Origin: a virus
DNA: 36,915 bases
Strand: one strand, 5' to 3'
IMG/VR virus record: IMGVR_UViG_3300038619_000274
Span: 1-36,915 of that record
The number at the start of each line of letters is the position of its first letter. The first letter of the stretch is position 1. Below are positions 31,301-36,915 of the stretch, in pieces. The notes beneath the pieces were generated by a model. That model did no database searches. It saw only the letters and a program-made list of their open reading frames with translations, and had not been told where the DNA came from. The position numbers and the translations under genes are program-made.

Positions 31301-33484
31301 ATCGTGCGGCTGTTGAAGGCCAACAATATTCCGCTAGCCGACGCCGGCGACTTCCTCTACGCGCTGCACGCCGCCGAGCGCAACGAGGCCATGGACAGGA
31401 TCAATCCCGGCCTTGGCGGCGAAGGCTCGGGCATGTCGAACGAGGAAGCCGCCAAGATCATCGCCGAAGTCAAGCGCGGCGAGCACGCCGCCGCCTTCGA
31501 CGAGCTGCGCGAGAAAGTCGGCAAAATCCGCGACCTGATCCTCAACGTGATGGAGAAGTCCGGGCTAGAAAAGCCCGAGGTCATCGCCGAATGGAAGAAA
31601 CGCTACGAGGACTATGTTCCGCTGCGCGGGTGGGAAGTGGAGCCGGACGATGCGCCGCCGGAATTTCGCGGACCTGGCGCTGGCTTCAATGTCCGCGGCA
31701 AAGAGGTCAAGCAGGCGCTTGGCCGCCGCTCGAAGGCCGACAACCCGATCGTCAACCTGTTTGACCAGGCGTATCGCACCTTCGATCGCGCCGAGCGGAA
31801 CCGTTACCTGCAATCGCTCTACCGCGCGATTGATGATCTCGGCGACGAGGCGTCCGACGTCGCCACGCTCGATCGCGGCAAGCCGCAGCGCACCATAGAC
31901 AAGCGCACCGGCCTGGTCAAAACCGTGGAGAATTCCGGCCAGTATATGAACCCGAAGGCGGTCTATCTTAAATTCGACGGCAATCCGCACTTCATGGTGT
32001 TTGCCGATCAGGAGCTTGCCGAAGCGGTCAAGCGCATGAGCGCGGACAGCGTAGGCATCTTTCACGCCTATCTGAAGCTGCAGAACAAGATGAAGGCGCT
32101 ATGGACGCATTACAGCCCCGACTTCTTGTTCCGGCATTTCATGTTCCGCTACCCGATCGAGGGCGCGCTCAACTCGTTCGAGCAAAAGGAGGGCGGCGAG
32201 CATAAGGTCAATCAGTATATCCGCGACGCCTTCCCGTTCGTCGGCAGGGCCAGCAAAGCTATCTTTGCTTCCAACAAGGGGATCGTTCACGACGATCCAG
32301 CAATCCGGGAAATGCAGGAGGTATGGGATAAAGTCCGGCGCGGCGGCGGGGCGATGATGTTTCGCAACATGCGCGACATCGACCTCACCCGCGAGCACCT
32401 GCAGACCGCGCTCAAGGACTTGTCCGATCGGCCGCTCGCCAACGCGCGCGCCAAGTGGCGGCACGGCATCGAGGCGTTGGATACAATCACCAATGCGCTC
32501 GACAACTCGCTCCGGCTAGCTGCGGCATATTCTGCGATCAAGCAAGGCAAGACCGTGCAGCAGGCGGCGCTGATCGCGCGCGAGGCCACGGTTGATTTCC
32601 AGCTCAAGGGCCGCTGGAACAACCTCATGGGCATCTTCTTTCCGTTCTCCAACGTCGCCATCCAGACCACCGCGCGGATGACCAAGGCGGTTTATCGCTC
32701 GCGCATCATGCGGCGCGTGTTCGGCTCGACGCTGCTCGCGGGCTTCCTCGTGTCGGCGTTCAATTATCTCGTCGCCGGCGACGACAAGGACAGCATCCCG
32801 TTCTTCGACAAAATCCCGGAGTGGGACCGGCGGCTCAACTTCATCATCCTCAACCCGTTCGATACCGACGACAAAGGCCCGCAGCCGATCAAGATACCGA
32901 TGCCGTACAATTGGGCGTTCCCGCTCGTGCTCGGCTACGCCTTCGGCGGCATGATGTTCGGCAAGGAAGGACCAAAAAAACTGATGACCATGCTGGCACG
33001 CTCGGCAATGGAGACCTTCACCCCGCTCGGCTCGGAACAGAACCTCGCCGGCATAGCGACGCCGGAAGCCTTCCGGCCGCTCGTTCACATCTACACCAAC
33101 GAGGATTGGGCCGGGCGCCCGATCCACGTCGACCCCGATTTCCAGAAACGCCCGAACGCCTATTCGCCGAGGAAAACCACCGGCGCCGGCTGGTCGGCGA
33201 TCGCCAAGGGCGTCAATACCGCGACCGGCGGCTCACCAGGCAAGTCCGGCGTGCTCGACCTCTACCCCGAAGATTACCGGGAAATGATCGACCAGTTCGC
33301 CGGCACGCAAATCCGGCTCGGACAGAACATTTGGGACACCGGCGAATCGGTAGCCGAAGGCAAATGGCCGCAAGCGACGAAAATCCCGCTCGAACGCGTC
33401 ATCCGCGGCACCGACTATGACGCCGCCGATCGCGCGCGCGGCGATGAAGCACGCGATCGACAAAAGCATCCGTGGAAGCACTGA
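25328..33484 (+). CDS. Giant DarB-like polyvalent protein (methyltransferase-helicase-protease)
   Basis: A 2718-residue protein, probably injected with DNA to block host restriction, as P1 DarB does. Domains in order: N-terminal region; adenine N6-methyltransferase (about 220-420) with LEPSAGTGSL and NPPF near 313-316; low-complexity linker (about 435-580); SF2 helicase of the strawberry-notch type (about 580-1300) with Walker A GDGTGVGKG (from 667), DEAH (837-840), SATG (about 879) and QGFGRTHR (1233-1240). A zincin follows with HEALH at 1776-1780, then helical regions and an LPD38-like C-terminus with hydrophobic helix GSTLLAGFLVSAFNYLV and the motif DLYPEDY. DEPMF motifs occur before and after the zincin. 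There is no good ribosome site at the ATG; MSADDIS at 25412 is an alternative start. The linker contains a nested gene. Confidence 0.85.
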   Translation: MIRCPNFRSDKARDDFNAVLARLGGVAMSADDISPRQPYLARLNEKQTQAYHVAHYLWNAHKTPAEIGAFLDALDQVRDALEAEPAPTPAKTLAPAQKAENETGRPPSVPGDVASTEAAPLSNLPAINLARDLLERLRAGKPISTKIMQQMAAEIYGAKLSEGHFDRKDMQDALELAVNMRIAEDAALRTDKGEWREPMAKLDELLSKLPTQRVRSEEQESFQQFSTPPTYSAAAAYAANLRDGDVVLEPSAGTGSLVAATSKPGVKIIANELSERRTALLRALIGDRIFHENAEQLNNTLPDSVKPSIVVMNPPFSQTAGRMGDKKVPMTGAIHVEQGLKRLEPGGRLVAIVGRGMTMGAPVYRAWWSKIGKEYTVRANIGVDGKVFEKYGTTFGTRLLVIDKVKPTGEAPVLADAQTVDDLMRALEPIRNARTAAEQHGAQSAGAELAEASQDAGGAPLSEPAAAGGVGPGERGIGGLAGEGATSTAGSGEPDVRVEAGEHAGVAAVEPGSGRPSGATGQSPEVAGGRGQPEGRGGARPQRNLGPAGGDDAAATARSERVELEHAEPGSQGAAEISDSLYDQYRPQRVKVPGAKPHPSKLVESAAMASVPPPAPTYKPSLPRAVIEKGLLSDAQIEPVIYAGEAHAKMLPAAEGEPARRKGFFIGDGTGVGKGREVAGIILDNWNQGRTKAVWVSEKRKLLTDAKRDWKGLQQNPDHLFDVGKVKTGEPIDAKKGIAFVTYDTLKGGMSDQAALSRGGFVRKQSVSVNGQPGLVQSVGKVARGKPAQITVKLENGTTVTVPAKEVKAEEKAAVKSRIDQLADWFGKDFDGVIAFDEAHNMGNATDTKGDRGQKDAAMKAIAGMDLQKRLPNARIVYVSATGATEVSNLAYADRLGLWGRGTPFASRAAFVSQVTEGGIAAMELIARDMKQLGLYTARNLSYDGVEYDRVEHKLDANQREIYDTLAQAWQVVLRDINAALKLTGGNFDSRAKSAAMSAFWGGHQRFFNQIITSMQMPSVVKAVEQDLAAGRQVVLQLTNTNEASQERAAAKAQTAEDIEDLDITPRDQIIQLVENSFPTQEYETYVDDDGKERSRPVVDSNGNAVQNKEAVAMRERLIDQLASVRVPQGPLDLVLDHFGVDTVAEVTGRGRRFVLKPDEKTGQKRRVEESRPGSANQAETDAFQEGKKKVLIFSEAGGTGASYHADNTAASKDARRSHYLVQGGWRADKAVQGFGRTHRSNQASAPIFRLVTTDLQGQKRFISSIARRLGQLGALTKGERKAGDQGIFSARDNLESTEARTALTQFFRDIYNNAVPGIDINDFEEQTGLKLRNKDEEGRSMGMLEDLPPITQFLNRLLSLKFDLQNTTFNSFSERLDAVIEARREAGLLDVGLETVKADKIAKETEQTVHTVEGSGAQTKYVKLKLSDKFKATDFDTVASNEWRKVTAWLESPNGKVYAAAEAPSLTDASTGRIIDSYRLVSPVSDSRTINKENVEKPDTKWKKIEKSEASALWRKEIAAAPEYVTRDMHLITGAILPIWDRLKGNPRVVRLATEAGERLIGRVVPNDAIAATLKALGAEAKAQSYTAADVFLKVRAGGRATLANGWTLSRRLVAGEHRIELTGPSAFSEAQEVKKDGVFTERIDYKTRFFVPTDAEAGSRVIERLTQYRPVTDLVERGAAPHDMAAGDEPMFSVKGDDRVKGESDALAEAVARRLLPALRAELDRMGLSDIPLNLPGTLTARIGAKKYELNGYYFRQAITIALNAEDIGRTLHHEALHALHDLGVFKDTEWQILTRQSDRAWRKQFRIEEGYAHLADELRTEEGIAHAYAAWAKGEMKVDGRIARLFKRIRDFFEALRNALRGLGFKSAEDVFRNIKEGEIGNRARAGAGDEPMFEMRRDNAPAEARATPNLNRRIRDRIEAALDSKFGRKFIEGTQDLSHPVKLLQDELEMRREGAFEDPEDFYTRKRLYPGRVGAWTDTFNKKHLDPIVRLLKANNIPLADAGDFLYALHAAERNEAMDRINPGLGGEGSGMSNEEAAKIIAEVKRGEHAAAFDELREKVGKIRDLILNVMEKSGLEKPEVIAEWKKRYEDYVPLRGWEVEPDDAPPEFRGPGAGFNVRGKEVKQALGRRSKADNPIVNLFDQAYRTFDRAERNRYLQSLYRAIDDLGDEASDVATLDRGKPQRTIDKRTGLVKTVENSGQYMNPKAVYLKFDGNPHFMVFADQELAEAVKRMSADSVGIFHAYLKLQNKMKALWTHYSPDFLFRHFMFRYPIEGALNSFEQKEGGEHKVNQYIRDAFPFVGRASKAIFASNKGIVHDDPAIREMQEVWDKVRRGGGAMMFRNMRDIDLTREHLQTALKDLSDRPLANARAKWRHGIEALDTITNALDNSLRLAAAYSAIKQGKTVQQAALIAREATVDFQLKGRWNNLMGIFFPFSNVAIQTTARMTKAVYRSRIMRRVFGSTLLAGFLVSAFNYLVAGDDKDSIPFFDKIPEWDRRLNFIILNPFDTDDKGPQPIKIPMPYNWAFPLVLGYAFGGMMFGKEGPKKLMTMLARSAMETFTPLGSEQNLAGIATPEAFRPLVHIYTNEDWAGRPIHVDPDFQKRPNAYSPRKTTGAGWSAIAKGVNTATGGSPGKSGVLDLYPEDYREMIDQFAGTQIRLGQNIWDTGESVAEGKWPQATKIPLERVIRGTDYDAADRARGDEARDRQKHPWKH
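26622..27020 (+). CDS. Nested 132-residue protein inside the giant polyvalent gene
   Basis: An open frame in the +1 frame of the giant gene, lying exactly on the linker between the methyltransferase and helicase domains. Composition is that of a globular helical protein (LNRLALNWLKQAKTPGVP, YLNLLLLAEWGLENG, VNLMFGWKPANTLAWLLSNP, LLKLLEAVDNPKDAAAH). Third codon positions are nearly all G or C in this frame, while the giant frame here has many A/T third positions and encodes Ala/Gly/Glu-rich sequence. GGAG at 26608-26611 is ten bases from the ATG, a weak site; the ATG at 26646 is an alternative. No family recognised; function unknown. Confidence 0.7.
   Translation: MPGLPQNNMVLNRLALNWLKQAKTPGVPHYLNLLLLAEWGLENGASGGWPEKERPALRDQVNLMFGWKPANTLAWLLSNPEAGDRAEQQDNLLKLLEAVDNPKDAAAHVLNAIWDRLVATTPQLQPAASELS
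29903..29914. repeat. Repeated palindrome, copy 5
   Basis: GTCACGCGTGAC within the giant polyvalent gene, encoding Val-Thr-Arg-Asp. Flanking bases extend it to ATGTCACGCGTGACAT, a 16-bp perfect palindrome. Confidence 0.85.
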
Positions 33485-33925
33485 TTATTGCGGCGTGATC
33501 TTGAACGTGCCGGACTGATCGCCGTTGATGGCGGTGTCTGACACAACGCCGATCAGCCCGCCGCCGACTTGTGCCATCACCTGCTCACCGCGCGGCGCGA
33601 CGACGAACGCATAATTCTTACCCGGCTCGGCATTGAATTTGACGCTGTAGCGCCCCGGCCCGCACCAGCATGTCACAGTCACGATCATCGGCCCCGGCCG
33701 TACAGTGCCGCTGTAGGATTGCCCGAGCGCGAGATCCGCAAACTTGGCGCCGTTCACGTCCACGCTCGCCGGCGCCGCGACCGCCACCAGGTCGCGCGAG
33801 CGGGTGATCGTCACTGTTGCTTGTCCCGGCGCGGCAGAAACCGCAGGCGGCGCAGGCGCTTCCGTCATGCAGCCGCATAGCGCCAGCAGCGCGATGAAGA
33901 CCACAAATCGGCAAATCGCGGCCAT
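33485..33925 (-). CDS. DUF2846-like lipoprotein
   Basis: A 146-residue lipoprotein precursor. The N-terminus (MAAICRFVVFIALLALCGCM) carries a lipobox LCGC with the lipid-bearing Cys at residue 19. The mature domain (VTITRSRDLVAVAAPASVDV ... ALGQSYSGTVRPGPMIVTV ... FNAEPGKNYAFVV) fits the DUF2846 beta-sandwich lipoprotein pattern. I chose the ATG at 33925; a GTG at 33958 would add 11 residues before the signal. It is convergent with the giant gene, stops abutting (TGATTA). Such outer-membrane lipoproteins in phages can alter the infected or lysogenic host surface, but the role here is unknown. Confidence 0.75.
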   Translation of the reverse strand: MAAICRFVVFIALLALCGCMTEAPAPPAVSAAPGQATVTITRSRDLVAVAAPASVDVNGAKFADLALGQSYSGTVRPGPMIVTVTCWCGPGRYSVKFNAEPGKNYAFVVAPRGEQVMAQVGGGLIGVVSDTAINGDQSGTFKITPQ

Positions 33926-34035
33926 GACGCAAAAGCCTAAGTCGGGAGACCCGCTCACGCAAACGCATCGTCAACCACTATCCAGTTAGACTGTATCCTT
34001 CCCAAGACCGCTCCCCACATGGAGCGCTGTCACTT

Positions 34036-34068
34036 GCCGCTCCGGCTTCGCGCCGGGGCGGCTTTTTT
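34036..34068 (+). terminator. Strong intrinsic terminator
   Basis: GCCGCTCCGGC (34036-34046) pairs with GCCGGGGCGGC (34052-34062), an 11-bp stem with one T-G pair and loop TTCGC, followed by TTTTTT. It should end the rightward transcript that began upstream of the giant gene, beyond the minus-strand lipoprotein gene. No T-tract is present on the other strand. Confidence 0.85.
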
Positions 34069-34075
34069 GCGTTTT

Positions 34076-34099
34076 ATGCTTATCCGGTTTAGACACACA
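34076..34099 (+). repeat. 24-bp inverted repeat, left arm
   Basis: Matches 34472-34495 in inverted orientation at 21 of 24 bases (14 identical, 3 different, 7 identical). The pair frames the gene 34116-34436. Confidence 0.8.
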
Positions 34100-34115
34100 G
34101 CCCTAGAGCTTGTGG

Positions 34116-34436
34116 TCATTGCCGATGCTCCGCTTTTGCGATGGCGTCGCAAAATTCGTCGTAGAGCTTTATGTCTTCATCGCTGTCAGCGAAGTCTGCG
34201 ATAATCGACTGCGTAGCCTTCATGGCCCTTAGCATCATCGGGGCGGCTGCAATCAGGTGCGCGTTAGCCAGATGCGTCTTTTTCAGTCGATCCGAGTCGT
34301 CAAAGCCCGACCATTTCACGACGGCGTTGCCATGATCGTCTTGAACCTCGATGATTTTTTTGCCCGGAAACTGCGGACGCAGCAGCGCGTGATAGACTTT
34401 CCACGGCCCCGACGTGTGCTTGCCCTTCGCGCTCAT
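34116..34436 (-). CDS. Conserved small phage protein (HTSGPW / LIAAAP type)
   Basis: A 106-residue protein with the common phage signature of an N-terminal HTSGPWKV and a central NAHLIAAAPMMLRAMK, usually found in accessory regions of phages and prophages with unknown function. It is preceded by AGAGG seven bases before the ATG on the minus strand. It lies between two arms of a 24-bp inverted repeat, suggesting insertion as a cassette, and it is the last gene of the minus-strand accessory run. Confidence 0.75.
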   Translation of the reverse strand: MSAKGKHTSGPWKVYHALLRPQFPGKKIIEVQDDHGNAVVKWSGFDDSDRLKKTHLANAHLIAAAPMMLRAMKATQSIIADFADSDEDIKLYDEFCDAIAKAEHRQ

Positions 34437-34471
34437 TTGAAGCCTCTCAACATCTTGTATCTCTCAGCGTT

Positions 34472-34495
34472 TGTGTGTGGCAACCGGATAAGCAT
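34472..34495 (-). repeat. 24-bp inverted repeat, right arm
   Basis: Inverted partner of 34076-34099, lying between the start of the gene at 34436 and the stop of the gene at 34505. A TTTGCGTTTTA motif follows this arm directly and occurs in the same orientation just before the left arm. Confidence 0.8.
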
Positions 34496-34504
34496 GTTTG
34501 CGTT

Positions 34505-34681
34505 TTAATCAACGCCGTGCTTCGGACAACCGTGCACCCACTCGCCGGCGATCTTATTCGACTTCCAACCTTCGCGCTTTGCTGCGGGCCAAACCTCATT
34601 CCATTCGTCGCTGTCGCCGACGAATATCTCATCGCAGCTATCGCACTCGATGACGATCTTGCCGTGCTGGTGGTCGATCAT
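34505..34681 (-). CDS. Small Cys-rich phage protein
   Basis: A 58-residue minus-strand protein with CDSCDEIF near residue 13 and a C-terminal CPKHGVD, a Cys-x-x-Cys ... Cys-x-x-His arrangement that suggests a zinc site, around the block SDEWNEVWPAAKREGWKSNK. This pattern is common in small phage and prophage proteins of unknown function. The ATG overlaps the TGA of the HerA-like gene as ATGA, and GGGAGG lies just upstream, so translation is coupled. Confidence 0.75.
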   Translation of the reverse strand: MIDHQHGKIVIECDSCDEIFVGDSDEWNEVWPAAKREGWKSNKIAGEWVHGCPKHGVD

Positions 34682-36498
34682 GCGGCCTCCCTGCCTTCCA
34701 TCAACATCGGGGAAGCGCGGAGCTGCTTGTCACGCGTGACTTCGATCAGGCCAGGCGATCGCAATCGACCGAGATAAGTGCTGTAGGTTCCCGACGTATG
34801 AACGAGACCGACATCGGCCGCCAACTGCTCGCGCGTTGTCCATTGCGGGTAAATCTCGGCGAGCCGCCGCAACATCGGCCCGACGCCGGAGATTTTAGAC
34901 ACCCAAAACTCGACGAGCGCGCGACCAGGCGGCGGCATCGTCGGCACGCTGTCGCCGAGATCGGCTAGACCCTTCTCGGTGACAAACCAAAGGTCGCCGC
35001 GCCGCTCGATACGGCCAGCGTCGGACAGCCTGCCGCGATAGGTCGACCAGGTGCCGGAGTTCTTAAAACCAGCGGCAACGCGCCATTGGCCTTCCGTCAT
35101 GCCTGCCGGGTAGACGCTCGCCAGCGCCGCAAGCGGCTTGCGCTCGGCGCCGAGCGGTCGATCGCCGTCGTCGGAAGGGGTGGCGCTCTTGGCGCCGGAT
35201 GGCACTCGGGGCGGGACGCTTGGCGCGGCGCGGGGCACCATTGTCGGCGCCGGCGCCGCTGGCGTGAACGTCACCGGCTCCGCCTTCGCGTCCCGGATAT
35301 TCACAGCCTCCAACTCGCCGTCGATCTGCTCCATGAACTTGCGCGCATAGCCGCGCAAGGTGCCGAGGACGCTTTTGAGGTTTTTGCGCAGTTCGCGTTC
35401 CATGACACCCTTGAGCTTCTTTTCGGCCTGCTCAAACCCACGCTTCTCGGCGGCGGCGATCGCGTCCTTGTCGGGCGGCGCCTTGGCTGTTGACTTATAA
35501 GTCAACTTCGCGATTTCCCGGTCCCTTTCAGCCACTTGCGCCCGCAGCGCCCGCGGATCGTTGGCTTTTGCCTCCGCCTCGACCGTCGCCAGGCGCTCCT
35601 TCAAGTCCCCGAGATTGATCGGTTTGAGCGCCTTGGCTTTCTTCGCCCGCTCGCCTCGCTTCGGCGCCCGCGAGCTGTCGAATGTCGCCTTGCGCGGGAA
35701 CTGCACAGTCTCGAGCACGCCATGTGTCGGGAGCCACACGACGCCTTCGCCCACCTGCATCGCCGGCAGCGAATCCTTGATCGCCTTGCCCTGCGCCTTG
35801 TCGGCCTGGCCTTCGATCCACGCATCGAGCGCATCGCGGTCCTGTGACGACGTGAGCTTGAACGCGATTAGGCCGTCCATTTGCGAGAGCACGTTTTTGT
35901 TGACGACGGCGGGGCGCTGCGAGATCAGCCACGGCACAAATCCCTTGACGCGGCCGCGGCGCACGATGTTCTCCATGAGGCCGAGCAAGGTCTCGTCGCC
36001 GCCATGCGGCTTTTGCGGTGCGAACAGGTCGGCCTCGTCAACGACCAGGTGGAACGGTTCACCGCCGGCCTTGCGGTAGATGGTTTCGAGGAACGCCGTC
36101 ATGAAGCGCCGTTCCGACGATTTGCTGCCAAGCTCGCACAAGTCGACGATGCAGCTCTCCGCCATCGTCGCGGCTGTCTCGCCGATCAGCGCGCCGGCAT
36201 ACTCGTCGAGCGGGAGATCGCCGCGCGATCCGCCGAAGATCGCGACATTGTAGGGCGACGGATGCTTGCCGTCCGCGGTGAGCCGCAATCCCCACCAGAC
36301 TGAAAGTGGGTCAATGATGACCACTTTGGCCTTTTGTTGGAGCAGCCGTTCCACCGCAGCACCTGCATTGTAGGTTTTTCCACTTCCCGAGGTTCCTAGA
36401 AAACCCAAGCGATCATCGAGAGCGGAGTTAGGTATTGGATATGCAGTCATTGGGCCCTGACCGCTCAACAACGCAATCGCTTGCTCTAAATCCGTCAT
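34678..36498 (-). CDS. HerA/FtsK-like ATPase with winged-helix C-terminus
   Basis: A 606-residue P-loop ATPase of the HerA-FtsK group (DUF87-like): Walker A GTSGSGKT at 35-42, KVVIIDPLSVWWG after it, Walker B LVVDEAD at about 150, and a sensor-like WLISQRPAVVNKNVLSQMD. Residues about 280-380 are a charged coiled-coil, 400-450 a Pro-rich linker, and the C-terminus has two winged-helix-like repeats (YPAGMTEGQWRVAAGFKNSGTWSTYRGRLSDAG and a related copy with GTYSTYLGRLRSPG). HerA proteins pump or process DNA, usually with a NurA nuclease; none is visible here. The start follows AGAGG. The role in this phage is unknown; a tailed phage normally packages with terminase instead. Confidence 0.75.
   Translation of the reverse strand: MTDLEQAIALLSGQGPMTAYPIPNSALDDRLGFLGTSGSGKTYNAGAAVERLLQQKAKVVIIDPLSVWWGLRLTADGKHPSPYNVAIFGGSRGDLPLDEYAGALIGETAATMAESCIVDLCELGSKSSERRFMTAFLETIYRKAGGEPFHLVVDEADLFAPQKPHGGDETLLGLMENIVRRGRVKGFVPWLISQRPAVVNKNVLSQMDGLIAFKLTSSQDRDALDAWIEGQADKAQGKAIKDSLPAMQVGEGVVWLPTHGVLETVQFPRKATFDSSRAPKRGERAKKAKALKPINLGDLKERLATVEAEAKANDPRALRAQVAERDREIAKLTYKSTAKAPPDKDAIAAAEKRGFEQAEKKLKGVMERELRKNLKSVLGTLRGYARKFMEQIDGELEAVNIRDAKAEPVTFTPAAPAPTMVPRAAPSVPPRVPSGAKSATPSDDGDRPLGAERKPLAALASVYPAGMTEGQWRVAAGFKNSGTWSTYRGRLSDAGRIERRGDLWFVTEKGLADLGDSVPTMPPPGRALVEFWVSKISGVGPMLRRLAEIYPQWTTREQLAADVGLVHTSGTYSTYLGRLRSPGLIEVTRDKQLRASPMLMEGREAA
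34729..34740. repeat. Repeated palindrome, copy 6
   Basis: GTCACGCGTGAC near the 3' end of the minus-strand HerA-like gene. Read on that strand it again encodes Val-Thr-Arg-Asp. Confidence 0.85.
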
Positions 36499-36507
36499 CT
36501 TTCGCCT

Positions 36508-36915
36508 CTATGCCGCCGCTGTTCCGGGCGCTGGAACGCGTTGAACACTTTTCCGCCGGCGCCCGGCCCACTGGCGCTTCCGCACCTTCGGGTTCTTGTT
36601 GATCTTGATGCAGTGGTAGCGCGCCTGGCGGCGCAGCTCGGGCCGGCTCATCACATCGGCCATCACCGCGGACTGGATGGCGCGGTATGCCGGCGATTGC
36701 CGGACGCGCTTCTGCCCGCGGATGCACTTATTTTTCAACGCCTCGTCGTCGCGCATGCGGCCATTGAGGCGCTTCATGCGGCCCGATCGAGCGGCGCGTT
36801 CCGTCTCGGTGACTGTCGCCGCGCGCCGGCCGGCATATTGGCCCGCACGCCACCGCTTGCGCATCGTGACGCCGAAAGCGGTGCGGCGCTCCGGTGTCCA
36901 AGGCCTGCCGCTCAT
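36508..36915 (-). CDS. Basic small protein, possibly DNA-binding
   Basis: A 135-residue, very Arg-rich protein. The start ATG coincides with the last base of the window, so a longer form cannot be excluded. The N-terminus (WTPERRTAFGVTMRKRW) and the later RRQARYHCIKINKNPKVRKRQW resemble NUMOD3-like basic helix motifs that accompany phage DNA-binding proteins, but no enzyme motif is seen. It precedes the HerA-like gene by nine bases on the same strand and probably shares its transcript. Function unknown. Confidence 0.55.
   Translation of the reverse strand: MSGRPWTPERRTAFGVTMRKRWRAGQYAGRRAATVTETERAARSGRMKRLNGRMRDDEALKNKCIRGQKRVRQSPAYRAIQSAVMADVMSRPELRRQARYHCIKINKNPKVRKRQWAGRRRKSVQRVPAPGTAAA

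Noticed and set aside
34475-34777. Plus-strand open frame opposite the Cys-rich small gene
   Set aside because: The minus strand has a better supported gene with a ribosome site, an ATGA overlap and a Cys/His pattern.
1-36915. tRNA, rRNA, integrase, attachment site or insertion sequence
   Set aside because: None could be recognised by reading both strands. A covariance or profile search would be needed to exclude divergent forms.

Overview
The window is about 37 kb of high-GC DNA from a tailed phage or prophage, most likely with a short-tailed, podovirus-type particle. The evidence is a P22-type portal, an N4-gp56/DUF4043-like coat protein, P22 gp4- and gp10-like tail proteins, ejection-type proteins and two receptor-binding proteins. 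GC content, codon use and the small accessory proteins suggest an alphaproteobacterial (Hyphomicrobiales-like) host; this is inference. No terminase, integrase, repressor, polymerase or tRNA gene is visible, so the packaging, replication and control genes must lie outside the window.

Layout. 1-1050: 3' part of a gene for a protein made of about nine units ending in a PNLVL-type motif. 1056-9341: portal, small head genes, scaffold-like protein, major capsid protein, two further virion-type genes and a gp4-like adaptor, with terminators after the capsid gene and after the gene that follows it. 9341-15616: two receptor-binding proteins with similar N-terminal anchors, separated by a lysis cassette (small membrane protein, exported peptide, GH24 endolysin with a C-terminal membrane segment, overlapping spanin pair, exported Cys-Cys protein). 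15616-20403: gp10-like hub and Gly/Ala-rich or coiled-coil ejection proteins. 20407-33484: two giant 'polyvalent' proteins, an 803-residue one with a pyrophosphatase-like domain and a 2718-residue DarB-like one (adenine methyltransferase, strawberry-notch-type helicase, zincin, LPD38-like end). Between them are a SpeD/SpeH-like gene, an ATP-grasp gene and two minus-strand genes. 33485-36915: minus-strand accessory genes, including a lipoprotein, a HerA/FtsK-like ATPase with a C-terminal pair of winged-helix-like repeats, and small proteins.

The plus-strand structural genes are tightly packed, often with 1-4 base overlaps. A plausible scheme is that the capsid is filled through the portal, the gp4/gp10-like proteins close the tail, the ejection and polyvalent proteins enter the host with the DNA and counter host restriction, and the lysis cassette releases progeny.

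Most notable observations. (1) Three small genes (21272-21448, 22388-22555, 26622-27020) lie wholly inside the giant polyvalent genes, all in the +1 frame and all at domain junctions. Locally the GC-rich third-position signature belongs to the nested frame, and the giant protein reads as low-complexity linker. (2) A 12-bp palindrome, GTCACGCGTGAC, occurs six times; about 0.004 copies would be expected by chance. (3) A SpeD/SpeH-like protein with an altered processing residue is paired with an ATP-grasp ligase. (4) A 24-bp imperfect inverted repeat frames one small gene. (5) Minus-strand genes meet plus-strand genes with fused or abutting stop codons.
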